Below the pieces are notes generated by a model. That model was not told the origin of the DNA. It worked only from the letters and a program-made list of their open reading frames with translations, and did no database searches. Below are positions 1-5,503 of a stretch of DNA of 6,262 bases, piece by piece. Position 1 is the stretch's first letter; each line of letters begins with the position of its first letter. Location of the stretch: positions 1-6,262 of the forward strand of contig JAAZNO010000416.1 of the NCBI GenBank assembly GCA_012798275.1, read 5' to 3'. The stretch is from Chloroflexota bacterium (GTDB lineage Bacteria > Chloroflexota > Anaerolineae > B4-G1 > SLSP01). The translations under genes were made by a program, and so were the position numbers.

Positions 1-1
1 C

Positions 2-457
2 CACTTCTTTGCGCAGGCGGAGATGCCTTTCCCTGGCTACGCGCCTTCGGAGGGGAAGGCGGGCATCGTTTTCGCGGCCAACGCGGACTATACCACCCTC
101 TATGTCTTTGAGTGGAACTGGGAGGGCGCGTGCGCGGTCAACCGCTACAACAGCGTCTCCTGGCCAGTTTCTGGCTATAGCGGGTATGGTGGTTCGATGA
201 CCTGGACGAAGATTCGTGACTGGGGGTCCTGCTCCAATTTGCTGGGCGGTTCCTACAATCAGACCAATCGCCTGTTGGTCGAAGTGCGGGATAACCGCGC
301 AACCGTCTACGTTTACAACAACGGCGTCAAGACGCAGATCGCGAGCTTCACCGATGATGCGCTGCGCACCCATCGTCGTGTGGGCCTGATCACCGGATCC
401 TGGAAATGGACGCCGGTGGAATCCCGCTTCGACAACTTCAAGCTCGAAATCAAATAG
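2..457 (+). CDS. C-terminal part of a protein with a concanavalin-like (LamG/DUF1080-type) beta-sandwich domain; 5' end outside window
   Basis: The frame is open to the left edge (151 visible residues), so the ATG at 23 is probably internal and not the start; the gene ends at TAG 455-457. The visible part looks like the second half of a jelly-roll domain: alternating short beta strands rich in aromatic residues, then NRLLVEVRDNRATVYVYNNG (visible residues 89-108), and a closing RRVGLITGSWKWTPVESRFD segment (about 125-144) followed by NFKLEI. The pattern of a ligand-exposure strand, an RVGL strand and a final 'RFDNFKL' strand is typical of LamG-like and DUF1080-like (3-keto-disaccharide hydrolase) domains, which bind or cut carbohydrate or serve as modules on secreted proteins. 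Two cysteines (visible 44 and 77) could form a disulfide, which would fit an extracellular location. No catalytic residues can be assigned. The enzyme or anchor portion would lie upstream. Domain fold is likely; exact function is unknown. Confidence 0.7.
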   Translation, partial: HFFAQAEMPFPGYAPSEGKAGIVFAANADYTTLYVFEWNWEGACAVNRYNSVSWPVSGYSGYGGSMTWTKIRDWGSCSNLLGGSYNQTNRLLVEVRDNRATVYVYNNGVKTQIASFTDDALRTHRRVGLITGSWKWTPVESRFDNFKLEIK

Positions 458-495
458 CGCCGGCCGGCCCTGCGACCGGTGAAACATGAGATGAA

Positions 496-527
496 GAATC
501 GCGGACGCTTTCAGGCGTCCGCGATTC
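496..527 (+). terminator. Strong hairpin after the left-hand gene, probable terminator
   Basis: A perfect 13-bp inverted repeat, left arm GAATCGCGGACGC (496-508) and right arm GCGTCCGCGATTC (515-527), encloses a 6-nt loop. It begins 38 nt past the stop codon of the left-hand gene. The stem is very stable, but the 3' side (GATTGGGGTT) has no real T tract, so it is not a canonical intrinsic terminator. It could end transcription in either direction or protect the 3' end of the mRNA from exonucleases. Confidence 0.6.
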
Positions 528-559
528 GATTGGGGTTCCGGAGCTCCTTCGAAAATGGC

Positions 560-587
560 CCCGAATGAACACGAATTTCACGAATAA
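560..587. repeat. Degenerate tandem triplicate with CACGAAT core
   Basis: Three adjacent units are visible: CCCGAATGAA (560-569), CACGAATTT (570-578) and CACGAATAA (579-587), sharing C(A/C)CGAAT. On the minus strand this reads as repeats of ATTCG(T/G)G. I recall similar ATTCGTG-type strings between genes in several environmental bacterial genomes, so this may be one copy of a dispersed intergenic element. Only the local triplication is seen here; dispersal is not testable in this window. Confidence 0.5.
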
Positions 588-629
588 GATTAGAAATTCC
601 TGGCCCCCGGGGCTGCTACGTCCTCAAAC

Positions 630-647
630 ACCGCGCTTCCGCGCGGT
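630..647 (-). terminator. Candidate terminator of the mre operon
   Basis: Read on the minus strand, a 7-bp stem ACCGCGC/GCGCGGT closes a GGAA loop (GNRA class) and is followed by GTTTGAGG, a short U-containing run. It lies about 130 nt past the mrdA stop codon and faces the right way to end the mreBCD-mrdA transcript. The U tract is short, so termination efficiency is uncertain. The plus-strand reading has a TTCC loop and no T run, which favours the minus-strand role. Confidence 0.4.
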
Positions 648-690
648 TGGCTCGTGTCGACCCGTGAGCCGTCGCAGCCTCGGCTTACAA

Positions 691-709
691 CTCACGCCTC
701 ACGCCTCAC
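691..709. repeat. Heptad tandem repeat (CTCACGC)2.7
   Basis: CTCACGC occurs at 691-697 and 698-704, followed by a partial CTCAC at 705-709, with no mismatches. It is a short microsatellite of period 7 in non-coding DNA. Heptanucleotide tandem repeats between genes are known from cyanobacteria (STRR sequences); any relation here is only by analogy. A second array of similar period starts 42 nt to the right. Confidence 0.6.
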
Positions 710-750
710 ATTTTCATCATCGGTGGCGTGCCGCAGGAACATGTCAACTC

Positions 751-800
751 CTTCCTCCTTCCTACTTCCTACTCCCCTACTCCCCTACTCCTCCACTCCC
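751..800. repeat. Tandem pyrimidine array of 7-8-bp units crossing the mrdA stop codon
   Basis: Successive units read CTTCCTC (751-757), CTTCCTA (758-764), CTTCCTA (765-771), CTCCCCTA (772-779), CTCCCCTA (780-787), CTCCTCCA (788-795) and a partial CTCCC (796-800). The strand is almost pure pyrimidine, broken by one A per unit. The mrdA stop codon (TAG on the minus strand, 777-779) lies inside the fourth unit, and units five to seven encode the last PBP2 residues. The change from period 7 to period 8 happens at the coding boundary. Confidence 0.7.
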
Positions 801-2864
801 TTCTTCAAGCTGCCCGCTGGCCCGTTTGAAATAGAAATCGAGCACCTTCTGCGCGATGGGAGCTGCGACTGTGGAGCCTTCGCCGCCGTTGTAGACCCAC
901 GCCACCACCACGATCTCCGGCGCTTCGACCGGCGCATACGAGATGAACCAGGCATGGGTGGGGAGCGTCTTCCCTTCGGGGACGGGACACAGGCCCGCCT
1001 TTTGTGCCAGATTGTCGCAGTATTCCGCCGTGCCGGTTTTACCGGCGACTCGCACCCCTTCGACCTGCGCCCGGGGAGCCGTGCCGGCGGCGACGGCCTT
1101 CTCCAGGCCCTCCTGCACCAGTTTCCAGACCGAGGCGTCCACCTCCATCGTGCGCAGGACTTCGGGCTGGAACGGCGTCACCAGATTCCCCTCGGCATCG
1201 GTGACATGGTGCACCAGTTTGGGCTTGTAGACGACCCCATTGTTAGCGACCGCCGCCATCACGTTGGCCATCTGCAGCGGCGAAACGGTGAGGAAGCCCT
1301 GCCCGATGGACATGTTGTAGGTATCGCCCGTCGTCCAGGTCTCCTGATAGATGTCGCGTTTGGATTTCGGCCCGAAGACGGGGACGGCGTATTCGCCGGG
1401 AATGTCAATGCCGGTGACTTCGCCCAATCCGAAGCGCTCCGTCCAATCCACCAACCGGTCAATACCCAGGCCAGCGAACTGCGTCTCCGTGTAGCCGCCG
1501 CCCAGCTTGTAGAAGAAGATGTCGCACGACTGCGCGAGAGCGTCCACCACGTTGAGAGAACCATGTCCGCGCCCGTATTGCAGATAAATCCAGCAGACGA
1601 AGGGTTGCGCGGCGCCCGGATCATTCGGCGCGAAGCGGTTGGGCAGCAACATGCGGCCGGGGCAGTCGAGAGTCGTGTAGCGGTTGATGATGCCTTCCTG
1701 CAACCCCGCTGTCGCCGGGACGATCTTGAACGAGGAACCGGGAGGCACCTGATCGGCGATGGCGTGATTGAGCAACGGGCCGTGGGGGTCGTTGGAGATC
1801 GCCTCGAGTTTTTGCAGATCTTCTGGCGTGCTGATGCCTTCGGCGAAGAAGTTGTTGTCGTATGTCGGCAGGCTCACCAGGGCCAGCACTTCCCCGTCGC
1901 GCGGATCGAGAGCGATGACGACCCCGCGGGGGGAGCCGACCTGCGTCAGAGCCTCGCGCAGCGCTGCGTCGGCCACCTTTTGCAGCTCCAGATCCAGGGT
2001 CAGATAGACGTTGTCGCCGGCGATCGGCTGGATGACCTCCCCCACCGTGCGGATCTCCTTGCCGAGGAAGTCCTTTTCCACGTTCTTGCGCCCCGGCACC
2101 CCACGCAAACCCTCTTCCATGGCGGCCTCGATGCCGGCGTACCCGATCCGATCTACGTTGGTGTTATAGCCTTGAATGCGATAGGCTTCCACTTCCTCTG
2201 GGGGAATCTTGCCCAGAAAGCCAATCACCTGTGCGGTGAGCTCCCCCGTCGGATAGGTGCGCCGCGGCACGATCTCGACGCCGACGCCCGGCATGGTGAT
2301 GCTGCCCTCCTGCGTGATCAGGAGCGCGAGGTTACGGTCCACATTCTCTTTCACTACCAGCGGCGCGTAGGGATCAAGGTAGCGCACTTTCTCGATCATC
2401 TCGATCAGCCCATCGGCGGGCGGATCGCCAAAGGGCGGGAAGGTAGCGCGGCCCACCATGTCCAATTCTGGCCGATACGGCTCCGCGACGGCCACGCCGC
2501 TGTAGGGGATGTCAATGAGGCGCGCCAGGCGTTCGAGGACGGCGCGTTCGCGTTCAGGGTCTTCTGGCAGATTGCCGGGGGTCACGGTGACGTTGTACGC
2601 CGGAATGTTGCGCACCAGCAACTCGCCGTTGCGGTCATAGATGATGCCCCGCGCCGGCGAGATGGACACGATGCGGAATTGTTGCTCCACTGCCTGGGCG
2701 CTGTAATAGCCTTGTTCCACAAATTGCAGCTGCCACAGGCGCACCAGATACAGCCCCAGCAACAGCACGATGAGCCAGCCCATCAGCGCCAGCCGGGGCG
2801 TCCGTTGAATCCAGCTCCCCCGTCCGACGTCTGGAGTAGAGGCATCGAGTCGCTCGTTTTTCAT
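777..2864 (-). CDS. mrdA: Penicillin-binding protein 2, peptidoglycan DD-transpeptidase of the elongasome
   Basis: This class B PBP cross-links peptidoglycan stem peptides outside the membrane during cell elongation, normally working with the glycosyltransferase RodA and activated by MreC. Of 695 aa, residues about 26-45 form one membrane anchor. The pedestal/dimerisation domain follows, with RGIIYDRNGELL (72-83), the RRTYP stretch (201-205) and GYAGIEAAMEEGLRG (241-255). The transpeptidase domain has all three active-site motifs: SSFK (catalytic Ser377, Lys380, within VPPGSSFK), SCD (446-448, the SxD form known in PBP2) and KTGT (609-612). GQGFLTVSPLQMANVMAAVA (521-540) is also typical. It is somewhat longer than E. 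coli PBP2 (633 aa). The ATG overlaps the mreD stop as ATGA, so translation is probably coupled. The C-terminus (EEGSGGVGE) is encoded by a tandem repeat and is probably not conserved. No rodA follows. The alternative name is pbpA. Confidence 0.96.
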   Translation of the reverse strand: MKNERLDASTPDVGRGSWIQRTPRLALMGWLIVLLLGLYLVRLWQLQFVEQGYYSAQAVEQQFRIVSISPARGIIYDRNGELLVRNIPAYNVTVTPGNLPEDPERERAVLERLARLIDIPYSGVAVAEPYRPELDMVGRATFPPFGDPPADGLIEMIEKVRYLDPYAPLVVKENVDRNLALLITQEGSITMPGVGVEIVPRRTYPTGELTAQVIGFLGKIPPEEVEAYRIQGYNTNVDRIGYAGIEAAMEEGLRGVPGRKNVEKDFLGKEIRTVGEVIQPIAGDNVYLTLDLELQKVADAALREALTQVGSPRGVVIALDPRDGEVLALVSLPTYDNNFFAEGISTPEDLQKLEAISNDPHGPLLNHAIADQVPPGSSFKIVPATAGLQEGIINRYTTLDCPGRMLLPNRFAPNDPGAAQPFVCWIYLQYGRGHGSLNVVDALAQSCDIFFYKLGGGYTETQFAGLGIDRLVDWTERFGLGEVTGIDIPGEYAVPVFGPKSKRDIYQETWTTGDTYNMSIGQGFLTVSPLQMANVMAAVANNGVVYKPKLVHHVTDAEGNLVTPFQPEVLRTMEVDASVWKLVQEGLEKAVAAGTAPRAQVEGVRVAGKTGTAEYCDNLAQKAGLCPVPEGKTLPTHAWFISYAPVEAPEIVVVAWVYNGGEGSTVAAPIAQKVLDFYFKRASGQLEEGSGGVGE

Positions 2865-3364
2865 GCGCTAAAGCTTCCACTGGGTAACGCGCGGCGGTGG
2901 AACCACACCAAAAAGCCAAAGCTGAAGGGGGTGAGGACGAAGTTTAACAGCGCCGCCACGCTGACGGTGTTGCTGAAGGCGCGCCCGATGGCGACCGGAT
3001 AGCCCAGCAGCGCCATCAACAGCAACAACAGCCCATGGCCGGTCAGAGTTCCCAACGCCGTCATCAACGCCAGCCGGATGCTGGTCGGGCCGAGGCGATG
3101 GACCCACGGTTGGCCGGTGATGAAGGCCACGGTAGTCAGCACCACCGTCCACAGCCCGAAAGGCCCGCCGGAGAGCAGATCGCAGCAGATGCCGCCGACG
3201 AAGCCCCAGAGGACCCCTTCATTGACGCCGCGGATGATGGACCAGGTGATGACGAGCAGTAACACCAGATCCGGGCGCCCTCCCAGCAGGTTCACGCTCT
3301 CTAGCCAGGTGCTTTGCAACACGGCCGCGATGAGCAGAATCGGAATTCCAAAATAGAGGCTCAT
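2861..3364 (-). CDS. mreD: Rod shape-determining protein MreD
   Basis: MreD is a small polytopic membrane protein that binds MreC and helps connect the MreB filament to the periplasmic or extracellular wall-synthesis enzymes. The 167-aa length matches the family (about 160-170). The protein is almost wholly hydrophobic, with about five to six membrane segments (roughly 5-19, 31-46, 50-63, 69-84, 97-120 and 130-155). The most diagnostic stretch is GGRPDLVLLLVITW (28-41) followed by GFVGGICCDLLSGGPFG (54-70), which fits the MreD pattern of PDL, then G-x-x-x-DLLS, then PFG. The start ATG overlaps the mreC stop by four bases (ATGA) and the stop overlaps the mrdA start in the same way, so this gene is locked between its partners. 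No strong Shine-Dalgarno sequence precedes it, consistent with translational coupling. Identity rests on topology, motif and position. Confidence 0.93.
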   Translation of the reverse strand: MSLYFGIPILLIAAVLQSTWLESVNLLGGRPDLVLLLVITWSIIRGVNEGVLWGFVGGICCDLLSGGPFGLWTVVLTTVAFITGQPWVHRLGPTSIRLALMTALGTLTGHGLLLLLMALLGYPVAIGRAFSNTVSVAALLNFVLTPFSFGFLVWFHRRALPSGSFSA

Positions 3365-4251
3365 GGCTCTTGCAGGAGCTCCTCCAGCTCCTCCACGGGC
3401 GGGCGTTCAAAATCGAGCAGCACGACGACGGCTTCCAATCGCCGATAATCCAGCGCCGGGCGCACCACTGCCTCCTGGAAGAGCGCGGATTCCTGGTAGC
3501 TGACACTTTCCACCTGTCCCAAAACCAGGCCTTCGGGCAGAAGTCCCCCTAACCCCGAGGTGATGACGATTTCGTTTTCGGCGACGGTTTCATCCGGCAG
3601 GATCTCCGTCATGATCAGCAGGTTACCCTTTTCCGGGTCCTCGCGTCCCACGACTAGCCCCGAGGCCCGCGAGCCTTGCAGCAGCGCCGTGACCTGGCTT
3701 GTCGGATCATTGAGCAGCTGCACATATGCCAGATGCGGCGAGACGCGCGCGATGCGGCCCACGAGCACCGCCCCGCTCGCCACCACCGGCATCCCGATGG
3801 CGACGCCATCACGAGAGCCGGCGTTGATGATGAGGTAGCCCAGGTAGGGGTTGGTGTCTTGTCCGACCACCACGGCACTTTGACCCCGGGCGACCACATC
3901 GGCGCCGACGAGGCTGAAGGTGGGGTTGGCGTTCTTGAAGTCGAGCAGCCCACGCAGCTGCTCGTTTTCGGCCACGTACTGCTCCTGGAGGCGGATATTC
4001 TCGATCCGCAGCGTCTCGTTCTCTTGCTGCAACGTCGCGACGAGCTCCTGCAGTTCGCGGGCTTCCTGTCCACCCTGGAAGACATCGCCGACAGCGCGCA
4101 CGACGCTGGCGACGCCCCGCTCGATCGGGGAAATCACGAAGCTGAGGGCCTCTTCCACGGGGCTTAACAGCCCCGTCTCATTGAGCGTGAGGAGCAGCAA
4201 CGCTGCCGCCATCAGGATATAGGGCCACCACGGACGTCCACGCCGGGTCAT
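3361..4251 (-). CDS. mreC: Rod shape-determining protein MreC
   Basis: MreC is a bitopic membrane protein whose extracytoplasmic part self-assembles and contacts PBP2, switching it to an active form. The 296-aa product starts with a basic N-terminus (MTRRGR), a membrane anchor at about 8-24, and a coiled coil at about 62-105 rich in E, Q and L (LQELVATLQQENETLRIENI). The beta-barrel core follows, with family signatures INAGSRDGVAIGMPVV (142-157), VGRIARVSP (164-172), ITSGLGGLLPEGLVLGQV (230-247) and VRPALDYRRLEAVVVL (263-278). The ATG at 4249-4251 has a GAGGG ribosome site 4 nt upstream (4256-4260). It follows mreB by 66 nt and overlaps mreD by 4 nt. A five-codon frame (4248-4265) with its own GAGG ends in ATGA over the mreC start; it may be chance. 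The C-terminal tail (PPVEELEELLQEP) is acidic and probably disordered. Confidence 0.95.
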   Translation of the reverse strand: MTRRGRPWWPYILMAAALLLLTLNETGLLSPVEEALSFVISPIERGVASVVRAVGDVFQGGQEARELQELVATLQQENETLRIENIRLQEQYVAENEQLRGLLDFKNANPTFSLVGADVVARGQSAVVVGQDTNPYLGYLIINAGSRDGVAIGMPVVASGAVLVGRIARVSPHLAYVQLLNDPTSQVTALLQGSRASGLVVGREDPEKGNLLIMTEILPDETVAENEIVITSGLGGLLPEGLVLGQVESVSYQESALFQEAVVRPALDYRRLEAVVVLLDFERPPVEELEELLQEP

Positions 4252-4317
4252 ACTGCCCTCGTCATCTGTATGTCCTCTGTGTAGGAGCGTCTCCTCTCAG
4301 AGGCGCTTGGGCGTTAC
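4252..4317 (-). promoter_or_regulatory. mreB-mreC spacer with imperfect hairpin and mreC ribosome site
   Basis: The 66-nt spacer contains an inverted repeat, 4286-4293 with 4300-4307 (AGCGTCTC against GAGGCGCT), which pairs perfectly on the plus strand if one G-U pair is allowed but has one C-A mismatch in the mre transcript. An alternative small stem CCTC/GAGG sits inside it. There is no U run, so it looks more like a processing or stability element than a terminator; it could lower mreC expression relative to mreB. The mreC ribosome site GAGGG is at 4256-4260. I see no clear promoter here. Confidence 0.35.
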
Positions 4318-5391
4318 TCAGGAGGCGGAACCTCCGGGGTTCTGACGGTCATCGCTGGCGAGCGCCTGTCGCATGAAGTCGAAGTTTTCGAGCACCTTAC
4401 CGGCACCGCGCGCCACGCATGTCAGCGGATCCTGCGCCACCCAGGCGCGGATGTGCATTTCTTCGCTGATGCGTTCCGCCAATCCCTTGAGCTGCCCGCC
4501 GCCGCCTGTGAGACAGATTCCCGTCTCCATCAGGTCGGCGACCAGTTCTGGCGGCGTTTCATCGAGCGTATCGCGGACCAGATCGGTGATGATGCTGACC
4601 GAACGCGAGAGCGCCTCGCGGATTTCGATGCTGCTGATTTCGATCTGTTCGGGCAGGCCGGAGATAAGGTTGCGCCCGCGCATACTCATTACCTGCTCTT
4701 CGGGCAGGGGGTACGCGGAGCCGATGTTGATCTTGACCCGCTCCGCCATGCGTTCACTGATGGCCAGATTGTACTTCTGCCGGGCGTATTGGACGATGTC
4801 GTCATCGAGTTCGTCACCGGCGATGCGGATGCTGCGGCTGACGACGATCCCGCCCAGGGCAAAGACTCCCACTTCGGTCGTGCCGCCGCCGATGTCCACG
4901 ACCATGCTGCCCTGCGCCTCCATCACCGGAAGTCCGGCGCCGATTGCCGCGGCCATGGGTTCTTCAATGAGGTGAGCTTCCCGCGCGCCCGCTTCCAGCG
5001 CCGCTTCTTTCACCGCGCGTTTTTCCACTTCGGTCACGCCGCTGGGGATGCCGATGACGACGCGCGGACGCGGCGCGGGGATGCCGATTTCTTGATGCGC
5101 GCGCTTGATGAAATGTTTGAGCATCGCCTGCGTGATGTCGAATTCGGAGATCACGCCATCGCGCAGCGGGCGGATGGCGACGATATTGGAAGGGGTTTTG
5201 CCGACCATTTCTTTGGCTTCGGCGCCAATGGCTAAAGCCACTCCGGGTCTTCGCTGGTCTATGGCCACCCATGAGGGCTCATTAATGACGATGCCGCGCC
5301 CCCGAACATAGACCAGGGTATTCGCTGTACCCAAATCAATGCCAATGTCCAGAGAGAACAGCCCTAGAAGTACATCAAACGGATTACGCAA
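4318..5391 (-). CDS. mreB: Rod shape-determining protein MreB, actin-like ATPase
   Basis: MreB polymerises into membrane-bound filaments that orient the wall-synthesis complex and set rod shape. The 357-aa product has the actin-fold nucleotide site: phosphate-1 loop DIGIDLGTANTLVYV (15-29), the VVIGIPSGVTEVEKRAV segment (111-127), the EEP motif with catalytic-type Glu (143-145), phosphate-2 loop VVDIGGGTTEVGV (164-176) and the adenosine motif LTGGGGQLKGL (294-304). An N-terminal hydrophobic stretch (VLLGLFSL, 7-14) could help membrane contact. Length is slightly above the usual 335-350 aa because of a polar C-terminal tail. The start is TTG (5389-5391): a GAGG lies 5 nt upstream (5397-5400), no ATG or GTG exists between it and the in-frame stop at 5437-5439, and the conserved DIGIDLG begins only 14 residues inside. 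It is first in the operon, behind its own promoter (5468-5476). Confidence 0.97.
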   Translation of the reverse strand: MRNPFDVLLGLFSLDIGIDLGTANTLVYVRGRGIVINEPSWVAIDQRRPGVALAIGAEAKEMVGKTPSNIVAIRPLRDGVISEFDITQAMLKHFIKRAHQEIGIPAPRPRVVIGIPSGVTEVEKRAVKEAALEAGAREAHLIEEPMAAAIGAGLPVMEAQGSMVVDIGGGTTEVGVFALGGIVVSRSIRIAGDELDDDIVQYARQKYNLAISERMAERVKINIGSAYPLPEEQVMSMRGRNLISGLPEQIEISSIEIREALSRSVSIITDLVRDTLDETPPELVADLMETGICLTGGGGQLKGLAERISEEMHIRAWVAQDPLTCVARGAGKVLENFDFMRQALASDDRQNPGGSAS

Positions 5392-5396
5392 GGTTG

Positions 5397-5400
5397 CCTC
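5397..5400 (-). promoter_or_regulatory. Ribosome binding site supporting the TTG start of mreB
   Basis: GAGG on the minus strand is separated by 5 nt (CAACC) from the TTG codon of mreB. No other start codon in this frame precedes the conserved N-terminal motif downstream of the in-frame stop at 5437-5439, so this site is what decides the start. Confidence 0.65.
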
Positions 5401-5416
5401 TGCTTTTGTCGTTCTT

Positions 5417-5433
5417 CCAGGTCGAAGACCCGG
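5417..5433 (-). promoter_or_regulatory. Hairpin in the mreB leader
   Basis: On the minus strand CCGGGTC (5433-5427) can pair with GACCTGG (5423-5417), seven pairs including one G-U, around a TTC loop. It lies in the predicted 70-nt leader, ending 16 nt before the GAGG ribosome site. It could be a stability element. No similarity to a known riboswitch is apparent. Confidence 0.35.
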
Positions 5434-5467
5434 TTGCTAGATCGCCGGCACTACGCATACGGCTACG

Positions 5468-5476
5468 ATTATACCA
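5468..5476 (-). promoter_or_regulatory. Extended -10 promoter of the mre operon
   Basis: Read on the minus strand this is TGGTATAAT: a perfect TATAAT with the TG of an extended -10 element at the right distance. Windows 16-18 nt upstream show no recognisable TTGACA-type -35 box, which extended -10 promoters can tolerate. Predicted transcription starts near 5461, giving a leader of about 70 nt before mreB. A 9-bp palindrome CACAGTGTG (5475-5483) abuts and overlaps the upstream edge of the element. The promoter sits in the 112-nt gap after the metalloprotease gene, so mreB need not depend on read-through. Confidence 0.7.
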
Positions 5477-5503
5477 CAGTGTGAAAGGGGGAATAGCCGC
5501 GAT

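Larger units (their letters stand above)
458..776. other. Convergent intergenic region with hairpins and short tandem repeats
   Basis: This 319-bp gap separates two genes that converge on it, so it should hold 3' ends and terminators and no promoters for either neighbour. I see a perfect 13-bp hairpin (496-527), a degenerate 9-10-bp triplicate (560-587), a GC palindrome (603-613), a 7-bp GNRA-loop hairpin (630-647), an imperfect 8-bp stem (664-671 with 681-688), a CTCACGC heptad array (691-709) and the start of a 7-8-bp pyrimidine array (751-800). I see no convincing gene here; the short frame at 565-834 is built from repeats and low-complexity sequence. Confidence 0.75.

Noticed and set aside
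691..800. Possible CRISPR array
   Set aside because: Units are only 7-8 bp and directly abutting, with no spacers.
565..834. An 89-codon frame in the intergenic region
   Set aside because: It is translated from the CACGAAT repeat, heptad repeats and pyrimidine array, overlaps the 3' end of mrdA and has no ribosome site or conserved character.
654..3002. A 782-codon open frame on the plus strand opposite mrdA
   Set aside because: It is in codon register with mrdA on the other strand, so it stays open simply because mrdA avoids TTA, CTA and TCA codons, as GC-rich genes do. mrdA has all its family motifs, while the antisense product is rich in His, Arg and Asp with no recognisable domain and starts in repeat DNA.
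3676..4167. A 163-codon open frame on the plus strand opposite mreC
   Set aside because: In-register antisense shadow of mreC, with no family resemblance.
4453..5235. A 260-codon open frame on the plus strand opposite mreB
   Set aside because: It is again in exact codon register with the sense gene, and its composition (runs of D, F, A, H) is the mirror of MreB codons. No start signal or domain supports it.
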